Positions 55,901-63,293 of a DNA stretch of 64,000 nucleotides are shown piece after piece. Numbering within the stretch: position 1 is the first letter of the stretch; each line of letters starts with the position of its first letter. The notes beneath the pieces were generated by a model, which saw only the letters and a list, made by a program, of their open reading frames with translations, searched no databases and was not told the DNA's origin. Source of the DNA: Neisseria zoodegmatis (GTDB taxonomy: Bacteria; Pseudomonadota; Gammaproteobacteria; Burkholderiales; Neisseriaceae); assembly GCF_900187305.1 (NCBI RefSeq), contig NZ_LT906434.1:2356001-2420000 (forward strand), in the 5' to 3' direction. Both the position numbers and the translations under genes were made by a program.

Positions 55901-58900
55901 GGCAGGTTTAGCCGTACCTTCTGTGGTTCTCAGGGTGTAGCTCGGCTGGGTATAGCTGTCGGTAGCCGCATCATAAGTGCCGCCCAAAGCCGCCATATTG
56001 CCTTTAGCGATGTTGTCGCTGTCTTTCAATTGCGACATATTCACCGCATCATCATCGGCTTGGCCTGCCGCCACTTTGGTAATCTTCTTACCTGCGGCAT
56101 CTACTCCGGCTTTGGTCACGCTCGGGCCGCCTTCGATGGTGAGGCCGTCTGAATTCAATCGGCTGCTGCCGGTTCTCAAAGAAGTCAGGGAAACATCCGG
56201 ATTCAACTCAACTTGAAGACCGTTTGTATTGGCAGTAGTTGTGATGTTGGCATCGCCGCTAATGGTGAAGCTCTCGTCCAATTTCTTCACAGATGAAGAG
56301 CCGCCTTTACCGTCGGCCAGTTTCAAACCTTTGCTGTCCACGGCATCTTTGGCCGCCGCGCCTTTGCGGATGTCTTCTTTGGCGGTATCGGTCAGATCAA
56401 CGGTGTACAGAGTAATGTCGTCGGCACCTTTATTGCCGGCAACAACAGACACACTGCCCGCACCTTGTACCGTGGTTTTTTCGGCATGAACGGTATAAGT
56501 GGTGTGGTTGCCTTGAACGCTGTTGGTTACACGGGTGTTGTTGCCTTCAACAACAGAAGAAGTTTTCTCTGCATCGTTAATGGCTTTGGCCACATCGGCT
56601 GCCGTCGCGAATACGTCGCCGGTTTGCTCGGCGCTAACCGTGCCGTCGGCAACCGTGAAGCCGGTTTTGTTTACGGAGAATTTAACGGTAGATGAATTTT
56701 CAGCCGTGGTTTCCACAACCGCAGTCGTGCCTTCGCCGTTAGCAAAGTCCACCACATCGTTGTGCTTAACCAGATCTTTTTGTTGGGTATTGTTGCGCAG
56801 ATTCCAGCCACCGTCGGCAACTTTGTCCAACTGGCGTTTGGTTACCGCATCACTGTCACTTTGGCCGTCGGCAATATTGCGGATGACATTGCCGCCGTTG
56901 TCGAGGCCGTCTGAAGACAGGCGCACAGCGTTGCTGCCGGCAGGCGCAGCCGGAGTAATGGTAATGCCGTCATCCGCTACTTTGGTTTTGCCGGTTGTGA
57001 TGCTGCCGTCGGTGCCCAAATCCAATGTTTTGGCAAGCTCGATAGAAATCGTACCGTTATCGGCGGTTGTGCTGATGTTGGTATCGGCACCTTTCACAGC
57101 AACGGTCTCCCCCAATTCGCGCTTGAACTCAGTACCTTTATCGCCTTGGAAATTCAAGCCTTCGGCAATCTTGGCGGCATTGCTCTCAATAGCTGTCGTA
57201 TTCTGCTCAATTTTCTCGGCGTTTTCAGCAGCCTTAGTAGCAGCTTCTTCGGATTTGGCTTTATTGGCTGCAATCTGAAGGGTATTGGTTTGAATCGAGG
57301 CTGCATTGTCGGCAGACTTGGCTTTATTGGCTTCGATCTGATTTTTCACTTCATCTGCCAACTTGAAGGTTACGCTGCCATTCGCGGCTTCGGTAACGAT
57401 TTCACCATCTTTGCCGTTGAACTGAATGCGTTCGCTTAATGCGCTAGTGCCTTGAGTACCATTATTACCACCATATTGGAAGTTCAAATTGGTACCGTCA
57501 GTTTTTGCCAATACAGACGTATCTACCGATAAATCATATACATTGGCACCGCCTTCTTCAGTTTTCACAATCTTAACGGTGTTGTTTGCAGATTTAACTT
57601 GGGTGCGTCCTCCATCAACATATGCCTTGTTTGCCGCATGGTCGTCAGCAGTAGGGGTAGCAACACCTACAATCACTTTATTACCTGAATTGATACCGGC
57701 ATTGTCGATACGGACACCATCAACAGCAACGCTGTTGAACACTACATCATCTTTGGTAGCTACGCTTACTTTGCCACCTGTTTGTGTCAACTTGATGTTT
57801 TTACCCGCATCAAGGGTAAGCTTTTGACCATTTTGCAATTTTTCAGGTGTTACAGTAGCAGCCTCACCTTCTGAAGCTGACGTCTCCACTTGAATGCCTG
57901 CTGCTTTCAATTGAGCTACGTTAACAGCATCGGTATCTTGAGTACCGGCTGCCACTCCGGTAATTTGGCGGGTGACACCTCCTGCCGTATCACCTACTGA
58001 TACCGCAGCACGGCTTGATGTCCACGTAGTATTATTTTTATCTGCCACAACTCCCAATACGTCAACACCTGCAACATTAGCGTTCACTTCGGTTTTACTC
58101 AGATAACCAATAGCTACACCACCAGCAAGATTGGCATTGGCCTGACGACCTAAAGCAACCGCCTGTTCTGCAGAAGCCACAGATGAAGTACCTACCGCAA
58201 CAGCATCGCCGGCAGAAGCATTGGCAGAATTACCTACCGCTAATGCACTTTGGCCGCCTGAAGCACGGCTTGCGGCACCCAAAGCAAGGCTGCGGTAAGC
58301 AGATGCCTGCGCATCATAGCCAAACGCACCCGCTCCTCCTTCGGTCGCACGTGAATAAGCACCAACGGCAGCGGCAGAATCAACGGTAGCATGCGAACCG
58401 TCACCGATTGCCACCGTTGATTTGCCTTTGGCATGTGAATCCTGTCCACCTGCAAAAGAATTTTGGCCTGATGCTTCAGATGCTTGACCTATGGCTGTTG
58501 CATTCAAACCGTTTGCGGTACTCGAAGCCCCTACTGCAACCGAACCACCCCCCGCTGCCGCCACTTGAGCCTGATGACCGATAACAACAGCATTGGCAGC
58601 AGCAACAACAGCATCTTTACCCACTGCAACAGTATTAGCTGCCTGTGCACGCGTACCATGCCCCAAAGCTAAAGACGACAAGCCCGTAGCTTGGGTTCCT
58701 ATGGATCCCACCGCCACAGCATAATGAGCGGTAGCTTGGGTATTGGATGCCGTATTCTGTGAAGAACCGATAGCGATGGAAGAGGTTCCACTGGCTTTAG
58801 CAGCATAACCTTGCGCTATCGAATAATTTCCACTTGCTTCCGAGCTGGCACCGATAGAGGTTGAAATCAAACCGAGTGCTTTCGATCGGGCCCCGACGCT

Positions 58901-60889
58901 TACCGCGGAACTCTTATATGCTACCGCTCTATCACCAATAGCAACCGTATTACTTGCATCGACTTTATCTTTGGCAGCAATCCCGTCTATGGGCGACAAT
59001 GCAGTCGGAGAGTTTGCGTAAGTACCTATAACTACATTGAAATTACCTTTCGACTTTGAGGAAGCATCCGTGCCCAAGGCAGTATTATTGTTGGGAGCAT
59101 CTGCTTCTCGCAATGCACCATCCCCAATAGCAATATTGCGCCCTTCCTCTGCCACATTAACCACACCTTTACCCGCACGGCGACCGATAGAAATATCCCA
59201 ATCAGCAGTAGCTTTAGCTTCTTGCCCAATAGCAATGGCTTGGTTATCTAAGGCTTCGGCACGGTCGCCCAAGGCAACGGAAGATCCTCCGTTGGATTTA
59301 CTTTGATTACCGATAGCTACGGTAGCGTCCGAAAGTGTTTGTGCGTTTGTACCGATAGCAACAGTGTGGAGGGTGCGTACCGCTCCGGCGACGTGGTTGC
59401 TCGCCTGCTTGCCGATAGCGATATTGCCTTCACCGAGAGTGTTTTGACCTGCCTGATAGCCCATTGCTACGTTGAATGTGCCGTTTACGCCTTTACCTGC
59501 ATCCCAACCGACAGCTACATGGCCTTCATTACTGATTGCGTTGCGACCTGCTTCCGTACCGATAAACACGGTATTGTTGCCTACCGCACCGGTTACGGTA
59601 GCTTCATTGTTGCCCGCATTCGTACCAATAGAAACACCACCCGCTCCGCGTGCAGAAGCTTTATTACCTACAGCCACGCCGTTGTCTTTAAGGGTATTGC
59701 TGTTGTTACCCACGGCCACAGTACTGCCGCCCGCCGCCCTGCTGGTCGCGCCCACGGCCAAACCTGCCGTGCCTACGGCTTCCGCACCTTTACCTACGGC
59801 AATCGTGCCTGTAGAAGTGATGGCGCGCGCACCCGTACCCACAGCAATCGCATCTTCAGCCGTAGCACTTGCATCTACGCCCGCAGCAATGGCCTTGGCG
59901 GCAGTTGCGCCGTTATTGTTGTAGTTGCCTTTGGTGTGCGGGTCGGCAACGCCTGCTGTGCTTACGCTGTAAAAATGGGTTTTTTCGCCTTGCAGCGCGG
60001 TTACGCTTCTATCCACTTGAGTGAGCTTGTCGGCCACCGCATAAAGCTGGCTGCCGTTGATACCGTCCGTACTGGTAGCACTTACCACGCCCGGGGCTAC
60101 GTTACGGAGCTGGCGTTCAAAACCTGCCGTACCAAACGAAACTTGGTCTCCGGCTTTCAAATTGGTTCCGCCGTTGAAACTGAATGTGATACCGTTAATT
60201 TCAACATTACGTGGCGCAGCGGCATTGCCTTCCGTGGTGGATCCTGCACCGATTGCCACGGCATTCTCTTTATCGGCATGGGAACCCACACCCAAGGCAA
60301 GGGAAACATCACCTTGTGCATAGGCACGCGGACCAAATGCCGTTGCCAATTTGCCTGCACGCGTAGATACCCCTACGGCCACTCCACCATCTTCAGATGT
60401 CGTTCTCGGATATCGATTTCTACTCTCTACCAAAGGATTTCCTGTAAGCTGCTGATATTTATCTCTTAAATCTTGAGGCATAACGGTTAAGTCATCACCA
60501 CCGATGGCTATCGAAGATTTGCCTTTTGCATCAGTATCCGCACCTAATGCAACAGACTGCGCCCCAAGAGCTTTGGCATTTGAGCCAATCGCTATCGACT
60601 GATGGTAGTTAGCAGAAGTATTTACACCACAGGTCAAATTGTTATTTGTCTCATTTCCTGTATTGGTTTCTGCATTACATGTTATCGGCGCAGCATTTAC
60701 CACCCCGCTCAACCCGAATGCCATACCCAGCATAAACGGTATGGTGCGCAACGTAGAGATTAAATATCCCGGCCTTTCTGCTTTTGCTTGTGAGCCGCTT
60801 ACCGGCTTCCCCTTCGCCTTCTCAATTTCCGAAACGGCAACCCACGCACCTAATGCGTCATTCCAAATACTGCGATAGCTTTTATTCAT
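49907..60889 (-). CDS. Giant YadA-like trimeric autotransporter adhesin
   Basis: The 3660-residue protein starts with an ESPR signal extension (MNKSYRSIWNDALGAWVAVSE), cleaved near VVNAAP (about 67). Residues about 75-975 are YadA-type head repeats (AIGxxAxAxxxxSVAxG). The stalk (about 975-3310) is built of recurring modules: GINGSQLY/AVNxSQL necks, GWNLTAQG-type Trp-ring units, LTSDGL and ALGG...LNxxI repeats, and one long coiled coil (IEANKAKSADNAASIQT). A second short head (about 3330-3520) precedes the C-terminal YadA membrane anchor (last ~95 residues, ending GVGYQW). AAAGGA supports the second of two adjacent ATGs. Such proteins bind host matrix, cells or each other. Eight DUS copies lie in the stalk; the head has none. 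Confidence 0.93.
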   Translation of the reverse strand: MNKSYRSIWNDALGAWVAVSEIEKAKGKPVSGSQAKAERPGYLISTLRTIPFMLGMAFGLSGVVNAAPITCNAETNTGNETNNNLTCGVNTSANYHQSIAIGSNAKALGAQSVALGADTDAKGKSSIAIGGDDLTVMPQDLRDKYQQLTGNPLVESRNRYPRTTSEDGGVAVGVSTRAGKLATAFGPRAYAQGDVSLALGVGSHADKENAVAIGAGSTTEGNAAAPRNVEINGITFSFNGGTNLKAGDQVSFGTAGFERQLRNVAPGVVSATSTDGINGSQLYAVADKLTQVDRSVTALQGEKTHFYSVSTAGVADPHTKGNYNNNGATAAKAIAAGVDASATAEDAIAVGTGARAITSTGTIAVGKGAEAVGTAGLAVGATSRAAGGSTVAVGNNSNTLKDNGVAVGNKASARGAGGVSIGTNAGNNEATVTGAVGNNTVFIGTEAGRNAISNEGHVAVGWDAGKGVNGTFNVAMGYQAGQNTLGEGNIAIGKQASNHVAGAVRTLHTVAIGTNAQTLSDATVAIGNQSKSNGGSSVALGDRAEALDNQAIAIGQEAKATADWDISIGRRAGKGVVNVAEEGRNIAIGDGALREADAPNNNTALGTDASSKSKGNFNVVIGTYANSPTALSPIDGIAAKDKVDASNTVAIGDRAVAYKSSAVSVGARSKALGLISTSIGASSEASGNYSIAQGYAAKASGTSSIAIGSSQNTASNTQATAHYAVAVGSIGTQATGLSSLALGHGTRAQAANTVAVGKDAVVAAANAVVIGHQAQVAAAGGGSVAVGASSTANGLNATAIGQASEASGQNSFAGGQDSHAKGKSTVAIGDGSHATVDSAAAVGAYSRATEGGAGAFGYDAQASAYRSLALGAASRASGGQSALAVGNSANASAGDAVAVGTSSVASAEQAVALGRQANANLAGGVAIGYLSKTEVNANVAGVDVLGVVADKNNTTWTSSRAAVSVGDTAGGVTRQITGVAAGTQDTDAVNVAQLKAAGIQVETSASEGEAATVTPEKLQNGQKLTLDAGKNIKLTQTGGKVSVATKDDVVFNSVAVDGVRIDNAGINSGNKVIVGVATPTADDHAANKAYVDGGRTQVKSANNTVKIVKTEEGGANVYDLSVDTSVLAKTDGTNLNFQYGGNNGTQGTSALSERIQFNGKDGEIVTEAANGSVTFKLADEVKNQIEANKAKSADNAASIQTNTLQIAANKAKSEEAATKAAENAEKIEQNTTAIESNAAKIAEGLNFQGDKGTEFKRELGETVAVKGADTNISTTADNGTISIELAKTLDLGTDGSITTGKTKVADDGITITPAAPAGSNAVRLSSDGLDNGGNVIRNIADGQSDSDAVTKRQLDKVADGGWNLRNNTQQKDLVKHNDVVDFANGEGTTAVVETTAENSSTVKFSVNKTGFTVADGTVSAEQTGDVFATAADVAKAINDAEKTSSVVEGNNTRVTNSVQGNHTTYTVHAEKTTVQGAGSVSVVAGNKGADDITLYTVDLTDTAKEDIRKGAAAKDAVDSKGLKLADGKGGSSSVKKLDESFTISGDANITTTANTNGLQVELNPDVSLTSLRTGSSRLNSDGLTIEGGPSVTKAGVDAAGKKITKVAAGQADDDAVNMSQLKDSDNIAKGNMAALGGTYDAATDSYTQPSYTLRTTEGTAKPAVHTVQDALNSLNQEIEKPLTFAADKGADSTRKLGSTLSIKAGNYAGAASADNLVTENDGNGAITIKLADNPVFKGKVKAQGLDAGGQQITGVAQGALGTDAVNVDQLKQAMKDITVENQSLVEADSPFAYINAAGDKLIRKVDPQGQPYFVKAEDGTTRYDGNDIVVSALSPTNLQTTVATRVTNVAKGIQDTDAVNTAQLKDVLTALGGSLNEQGETVKPVYTITRANGTTAGTVNTVSEALGHLNDVLKDPITISGNTNNGSSKVVNGGSDQTLGSKLAIEGGLVDGTSSAANVRTVVTDGKVEIQFADAPTFAGKVTANGFDARNARITGVANGEAATDAVNKSQLDAVETRMNAGWGLTANGIGLSKVAPEQSVDLKNTDKNIVISKTADSHDVTFNLAENLTIQSVTAGDSVLSSDGLTVKDGPSVTKNGLDAADTVIRNVAAGEVAADSKDAVNGGQLHAQGKGIEKVLGGSTVYNPADGTYANTNIGGTGKSNIHEAIESVRNTAGAGWNLTAEGNNSSNVGAGETVDLVSADKNIVISKAADSDKVTFDLADEVTANSVTTGDTVVNNAGVKVGETAALTSDGLTIGNAKNGKAPVVLNSDGLNNGGNAIINIAAGKNSNDAVNVSQLTPLASALGMAFDAASGNFGAPAFTVPRTDGSTYPAVNTIQGAIDHIGTEIRKPIRFAGNTGTVERKLDETLAIKGSLADDAQAGDHNIRTKVENGTMTIELAESPKFGKVTVNDGGKITGIESGNVAEGSKEAVNGGQLYAQGKGVETLVGGNTVYNPATGSYANGDIGGTGESTISDAIAAVKNTANTGWNLTAQGKNSSNVQPGETVDLRNTDGNILVAKADAEDRVSFDLAKTLKVEAVQTGATKVDENGVAVADNVALTSDGLQVSNPASDKKVSLTSAGLNNGGNVITGLANGSVAEGSQEAVTGDQLFAVDKKVADNTAALNRGLDFAGNSGNFNRRLGERTTIKGGLDNAAAASDTNVRTVADSTGNIQILLADAPVFKGRLKAQGLDAGGEKITNVKDGSEAGDAVNVSQLQRALDNQTITHQSLVQANSPFSYVNSKGEILARQVDDQGKEYFVKVKDDTRYTEKDITISSLNPLDPQTAVPTIIGNIADGKKNNDAANIGQLKNAVKALGGGAEVSADGSIKDPVYNIVRNNGGRETVNNVGDALELLNAEIGKPLTFVGDNQNVRVIRNLDSELKVKGGATGALTDNNIGVTGSTEDNSLAIQLAEKVNLGENGSVTTGKTVVNNAGVSVGGNVALTSDGLKAGEVNITYAGIDAGGKRITGVKAGEQATDAVNKAQLDAVKAASSNKVAAQGNLTVKEEANTDGSTTYTLTTADDVNFNSVISGKGANEVVLDSKGVSVGGNTYLTAQGINANGKKVANVGKGSITADSTDAVNGSQLHHTAASVANLFGGDASVTTDGGISMTNIGGTGANNLNDAIKAVNRAVTVSKVAVVQGDNIVVENAANPDGSTTYKVSTAKDLKVDSVAVGGNTTVDGNGISIANGPSLTVGGLDAAGKKLTNVADGEISATSKEAVNGSQLYQAYQVLGGNNTSINMKDAPAATDSTGNTAPAGTVTTVVTNPDGTQTTTVETNQKVAVSTDKGGNQYTLVTYNVSGQNTYVTNDVIQAVGKMNEQGIKFFHTNDGEVKPVAQGSNQQDSSASGAYSTAIGYQSSARGDGALAMGNTYKTEAKTAGAELVEVKGADGSVSYEQRTMATGLRAVAMGTGSQALAENTIAIGTGNVVRGKNSGAIGDPTVVTGNSAYSVGNNNTVSADNAYALGSNIKATLVNSVYLGDHASATAIHTTASGGHYTYAGANDANVAGVKDVVGVVSVGTEGQTRQIQNVAAGVVSPTSTDAINGSQLHHTNEAINQVGNQVVNVGNYLNQRIEDVEAQSNAGTAAAMAVAGLPQAYLPGKSMMAVAGGTYKGESGYAVGFSSISDNGNWVIKGTATGNSRGHYGATAGVGYQW

Positions 60890-60957
60890 CATTTTTCCTT
60901 TAGGTTATGCTGCCTGACCGACTTCCGACTGCAGCGCTGACATTTTCCCGAGAATCA

Positions 60958-60978
60958 AAGTGACATTTCTTGTCACTT
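60958..60978. promoter_or_regulatory. Operator-like palindrome upstream of the adhesin gene
   Basis: AAGTGACA and TGTCACTT form a perfect 8-bp inverted repeat with a 5-base spacer, 69 bases before the adhesin start. It could bind a dimeric regulator or form a leader hairpin. Confidence 0.4.
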
Positions 60979-61310
60979 ATCATCAAAATATGAATATTCA
61001 ATCCATACCTAAATTTATAGTCGTATAGATTATAAAAATTCTGTTTACTATATGAAACAGCTTCTTATCTGAATATCATTGGCAAAAAATAATACTTCTC
61101 AACACTAATTAATTTAAACACACATTAATCATGCAATTTCCGTGCCAATTAAAACGATTTAAATAGTTATTTTTGGAACTATTTTTTAAATTAATAGCCC
61201 TTTCAAATCCAATACAAACATCTAAAGAAACAGCCACATAACCATTCCCCCAATACTCATAAACTTTTCCAAACGTGGATTCCGCCCCACCCCAAAGCCC
61301 CATCCACAGC

Positions 61311-61346
61311 ACAGGCCGTCTGAAAACACTTTTTCAGACGGCCTGT
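61311..61346. terminator. DUS hairpin upstream of thiE
   Basis: ACAGGCCGTCTGAAAA and its mirror around a 4-base centre. No gene ends here, as both neighbours start away from it; it may be a relic or insulate the divergent promoters. Confidence 0.5.
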
Positions 61347-61444
61347 TGATATGGGATAATCGGTTTGTTTTCCGTTAATGAGGCTTAACGCTGTTTTCAG
61401 ACGGCCTCTTTCCACCTGTTTACACTCATTCTCAAGGATCATTC

Positions 61445-62101
61445 ATGGTTGATATCCGCCGGGCTTTGAATCTTTATCTGGTTGCCGGCACGCAAGACTG
61501 CAATCATCTCAGCAATACGCCCGAACGCAATTTGCTGGGCGTACTCGAGCAAGCTTTGCAGCACGGCATCACTTGTTATCAGTTGCGTGAAAAAGGTGCC
61601 GGTTCACTGCAAGACAAGCAGCGCATCCTTCAGCTTGCCGAAGAATGCCGCGATTTGTGTCGGCAATATGAAGTGCCGTTTTTTATTGACGACGATATTC
61701 AGATGGCCTTAGCAGTCGGGGCAGACGGCGTTCATTTAGGGCAATCCGACATGCCCGTAGCCGAAGCGGCTGCCCTGTGCGAAGGCAGGCTGTTGATCGG
61801 GTTGTCGCACAACACTTTGGCGGAAATCGAAGCCAGCCGACACAATGCCGCTTTAGACTACTGCGCCATCGGCCCTATTTTTCCGACGCAATCAAAAGAA
61901 AAACCCAACCCTACCGTGGGCATCGAGCGCATCCGCCAAATCCGCGCTCTGGACTTCGACCGGCCTTTGGTGGCCATCGGCGGCATTACGGCTGGCACGG
62001 CTGCGGAAGTGCGTGCGGCGGGAGCGGACGGCATTGCGGTTATCTCCGCCATCACACGTGCGGGCAATGTGGGGCAGGCAGTCAAAGACTTGCTGGCTTA
62101 A
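61445..62101 (+). CDS. thiE: Thiamine phosphate synthase
   Basis: The 218-residue TIM-barrel enzyme has the ThiE motifs CYQLREKGAGS (about 44-54), FFIDDDIQMALAVGADGVHLGQSD (about 79-102), GPIFPTQSKEKPNPTVG (about 142-158) and AIGGITAG. It joins the thiazole and pyrimidine halves to make thiamine phosphate. AAGGATC precedes the ATG. No other thi genes are adjacent. Confidence 0.93.
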   Translation: MVDIRRALNLYLVAGTQDCNHLSNTPERNLLGVLEQALQHGITCYQLREKGAGSLQDKQRILQLAEECRDLCRQYEVPFFIDDDIQMALAVGADGVHLGQSDMPVAEAAALCEGRLLIGLSHNTLAEIEASRHNAALDYCAIGPIFPTQSKEKPNPTVGIERIRQIRALDFDRPLVAIGGITAGTAAEVRAAGADGIAVISAITRAGNVGQAVKDLLA

Positions 62102-62181
62102 CTTATCTATCTCTTTTTTCAGACGGCCTCTCATCCCCGATGCTATATAATGCCGTCTGAAAAACTTTTTTTAGCGACATC

Positions 62182-62856
62182 ATGCACATTGATTTTGATC
62201 ACGCTGTTTTGGCCATTGATACCAGCACATCGTTTTTATCGCTGGCTTTGCGCACAAACGGCCGCACTTTTACCCGCCATATAGAAGCCGGCAACAAGCA
62301 GTCCGAGCTGATTTTGCCGCTGATCGGTGAATTGTTCGCGGAAGCAGGCATCACGGCGGCCGACTTGGCAGCCATCGTTTACGCGCAAGGCCCGGGCGCG
62401 TTTACCGGCCTGCGCATCGGCACCGGCGTGGCTCAAGGCTTGGCCGCACCCTTCGATACGCCGCTTATCGGCGTTCCCTGTTTGGATGCCGTGGCTTTCC
62501 AAATCAGCGCACCTTGCGTGCTGGCCGCTACGGATGCCCGTATGGGTGAAGTGTTTTATGCGTGGTTCGACACCGCAAACGCCCGTCGCTTGAGCGATTA
62601 TCAGGTCGGCAAAGCGGCTGAAATTACCGTTCCGGAAAATGCCGCTCCGCAAGGCATCGGTAACGCGTTTTCGCTGGAAGATAAGCCGCCCTTCAACGGC
62701 TCGCCCGACATGCCGACAGCCGAAACTTATCTGAACTTGGCCGCAAGCGGGCGCTATCCCGCCACCGATGCCGCACGCGCCGAACTGCTATATGTGCGCG
62801 ACAAAATCGCCTTAACCGCCAAAGAGCAGGCCGAACGCAAAGGCGGCAAAGTATGA
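62182..62856 (+). CDS. tsaB: TsaB, subunit of the tRNA t6A-modifying complex
   Basis: The 224-residue protein has the ASKHA-type opening VLAIDTSTSFLSLAL, the Ser/Glu motif NKQSELILPLI and GPGAFTGLRIGTGVAQGLA (about 71-89), the conserved TsaB dimer surface. With TsaD and TsaE it installs threonylcarbamoyl-adenosine at position 37 of ANN-reading tRNAs. Its end overlaps the rimI start by four bases (ATGA). The only AT-type DUS (ATGCCGTCTGAA) of the window lies just upstream, near 62151. Confidence 0.92.
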   Translation: MHIDFDHAVLAIDTSTSFLSLALRTNGRTFTRHIEAGNKQSELILPLIGELFAEAGITAADLAAIVYAQGPGAFTGLRIGTGVAQGLAAPFDTPLIGVPCLDAVAFQISAPCVLAATDARMGEVFYAWFDTANARRLSDYQVGKAAEITVPENAAPQGIGNAFSLEDKPPFNGSPDMPTAETYLNLAASGRYPATDAARAELLYVRDKIALTAKEQAERKGGKV

Positions 62857-63293
62857 TCCGCGATGCCGTTGCCGAAGATTGCGGCGCACTGGCCGAGCTA
62901 GACAAGCAATGCAACCCCGCGCCATGGTCGGCACAACAATTTCAGACGGCCTTAAACAGCCGTTTCGATACGGTAAAGGTATTGGAACACCGAGCCGCCA
63001 CCGCCGGTTTTGCCGTTTGGCAGACAATATGCGGCAAATCCGAGCTGCACCTGATCGGCGTAGATCCCGCCGCGCGCCGCAACGGGCTGGCTTCGCAATT
63101 GATGAACGCTTGGTTTCAGACGGCCTCGTCCGAACCGGTAGAACGATGGTTTTTAGAAGTGCGCGCGTCCAACCATGCCGCCCGCGCTTTGTATGAAAAA
63201 TACGGCTTTCGTGAATACGGCCGCCGCAAAGATTACTACCCGCTGCCAAACGGCGGGCGTGAAGACGCTGTTTTGATGGAGAAAAAATGTTAA
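62853..63293 (+). CDS. rimI: RimI, ribosomal protein S18 N-terminal acetyltransferase
   Basis: The 146-residue GNAT protein contains the acetyl-CoA site GVDPAARRNGLASQLM (about 67-82) and the C-terminal EVRASNHAARALYEKYGF with EYGRRKDYY, typical of RimI. It acetylates the N-terminal Ala of S18. It overlaps tsaB by four bases and the next gene by seven. Two DUS copies lie within it. Confidence 0.9.
   Translation: MIRDAVAEDCGALAELDKQCNPAPWSAQQFQTALNSRFDTVKVLEHRAATAGFAVWQTICGKSELHLIGVDPAARRNGLASQLMNAWFQTASSEPVERWFLEVRASNHAARALYEKYGFREYGRRKDYYPLPNGGREDAVLMEKKC

Larger units (their letters stand above)
60890..61444. other. AT-rich upstream region of the adhesin gene and thiE leader
   Basis: About 555 bases between the divergent adhesin and thiE genes. 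The left 300 bases are AT-rich and should carry the adhesin promoter. A palindrome (60958-60978), a DUS hairpin (61311-61346) and a single DUS near 61400 are present. No TPP riboswitch motifs are visible before thiE and no reading frame is supported. Confidence 0.55.

Noticed and set aside
59303..60469. 388-codon open frame on the plus strand within the adhesin gene
   Set aside because: It is antisense to the YadA head repeats; its regularity is the complement of the repeated head motif. No ribosome site, signal or domain supports it.
49907..60889. Head repeats of the adhesin considered as a CRISPR or tandem DNA repeat array
   Set aside because: The periodicity is at the amino-acid level with degenerate DNA; there are no identical direct repeats with unique spacers and no cas genes.
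61347..61444. TPP riboswitch before thiE
   Set aside because: The conserved CTGAGA and related core segments are absent in the leader.
62151..62162. Single AT-dialect DUS (ATGCCGTCTGAA) before tsaB as a sign of DNA from pathogenic Neisseria
   Set aside because: One base from the AG form; surrounding genes carry AG-DUS and look native. A point mutation is the simpler explanation.
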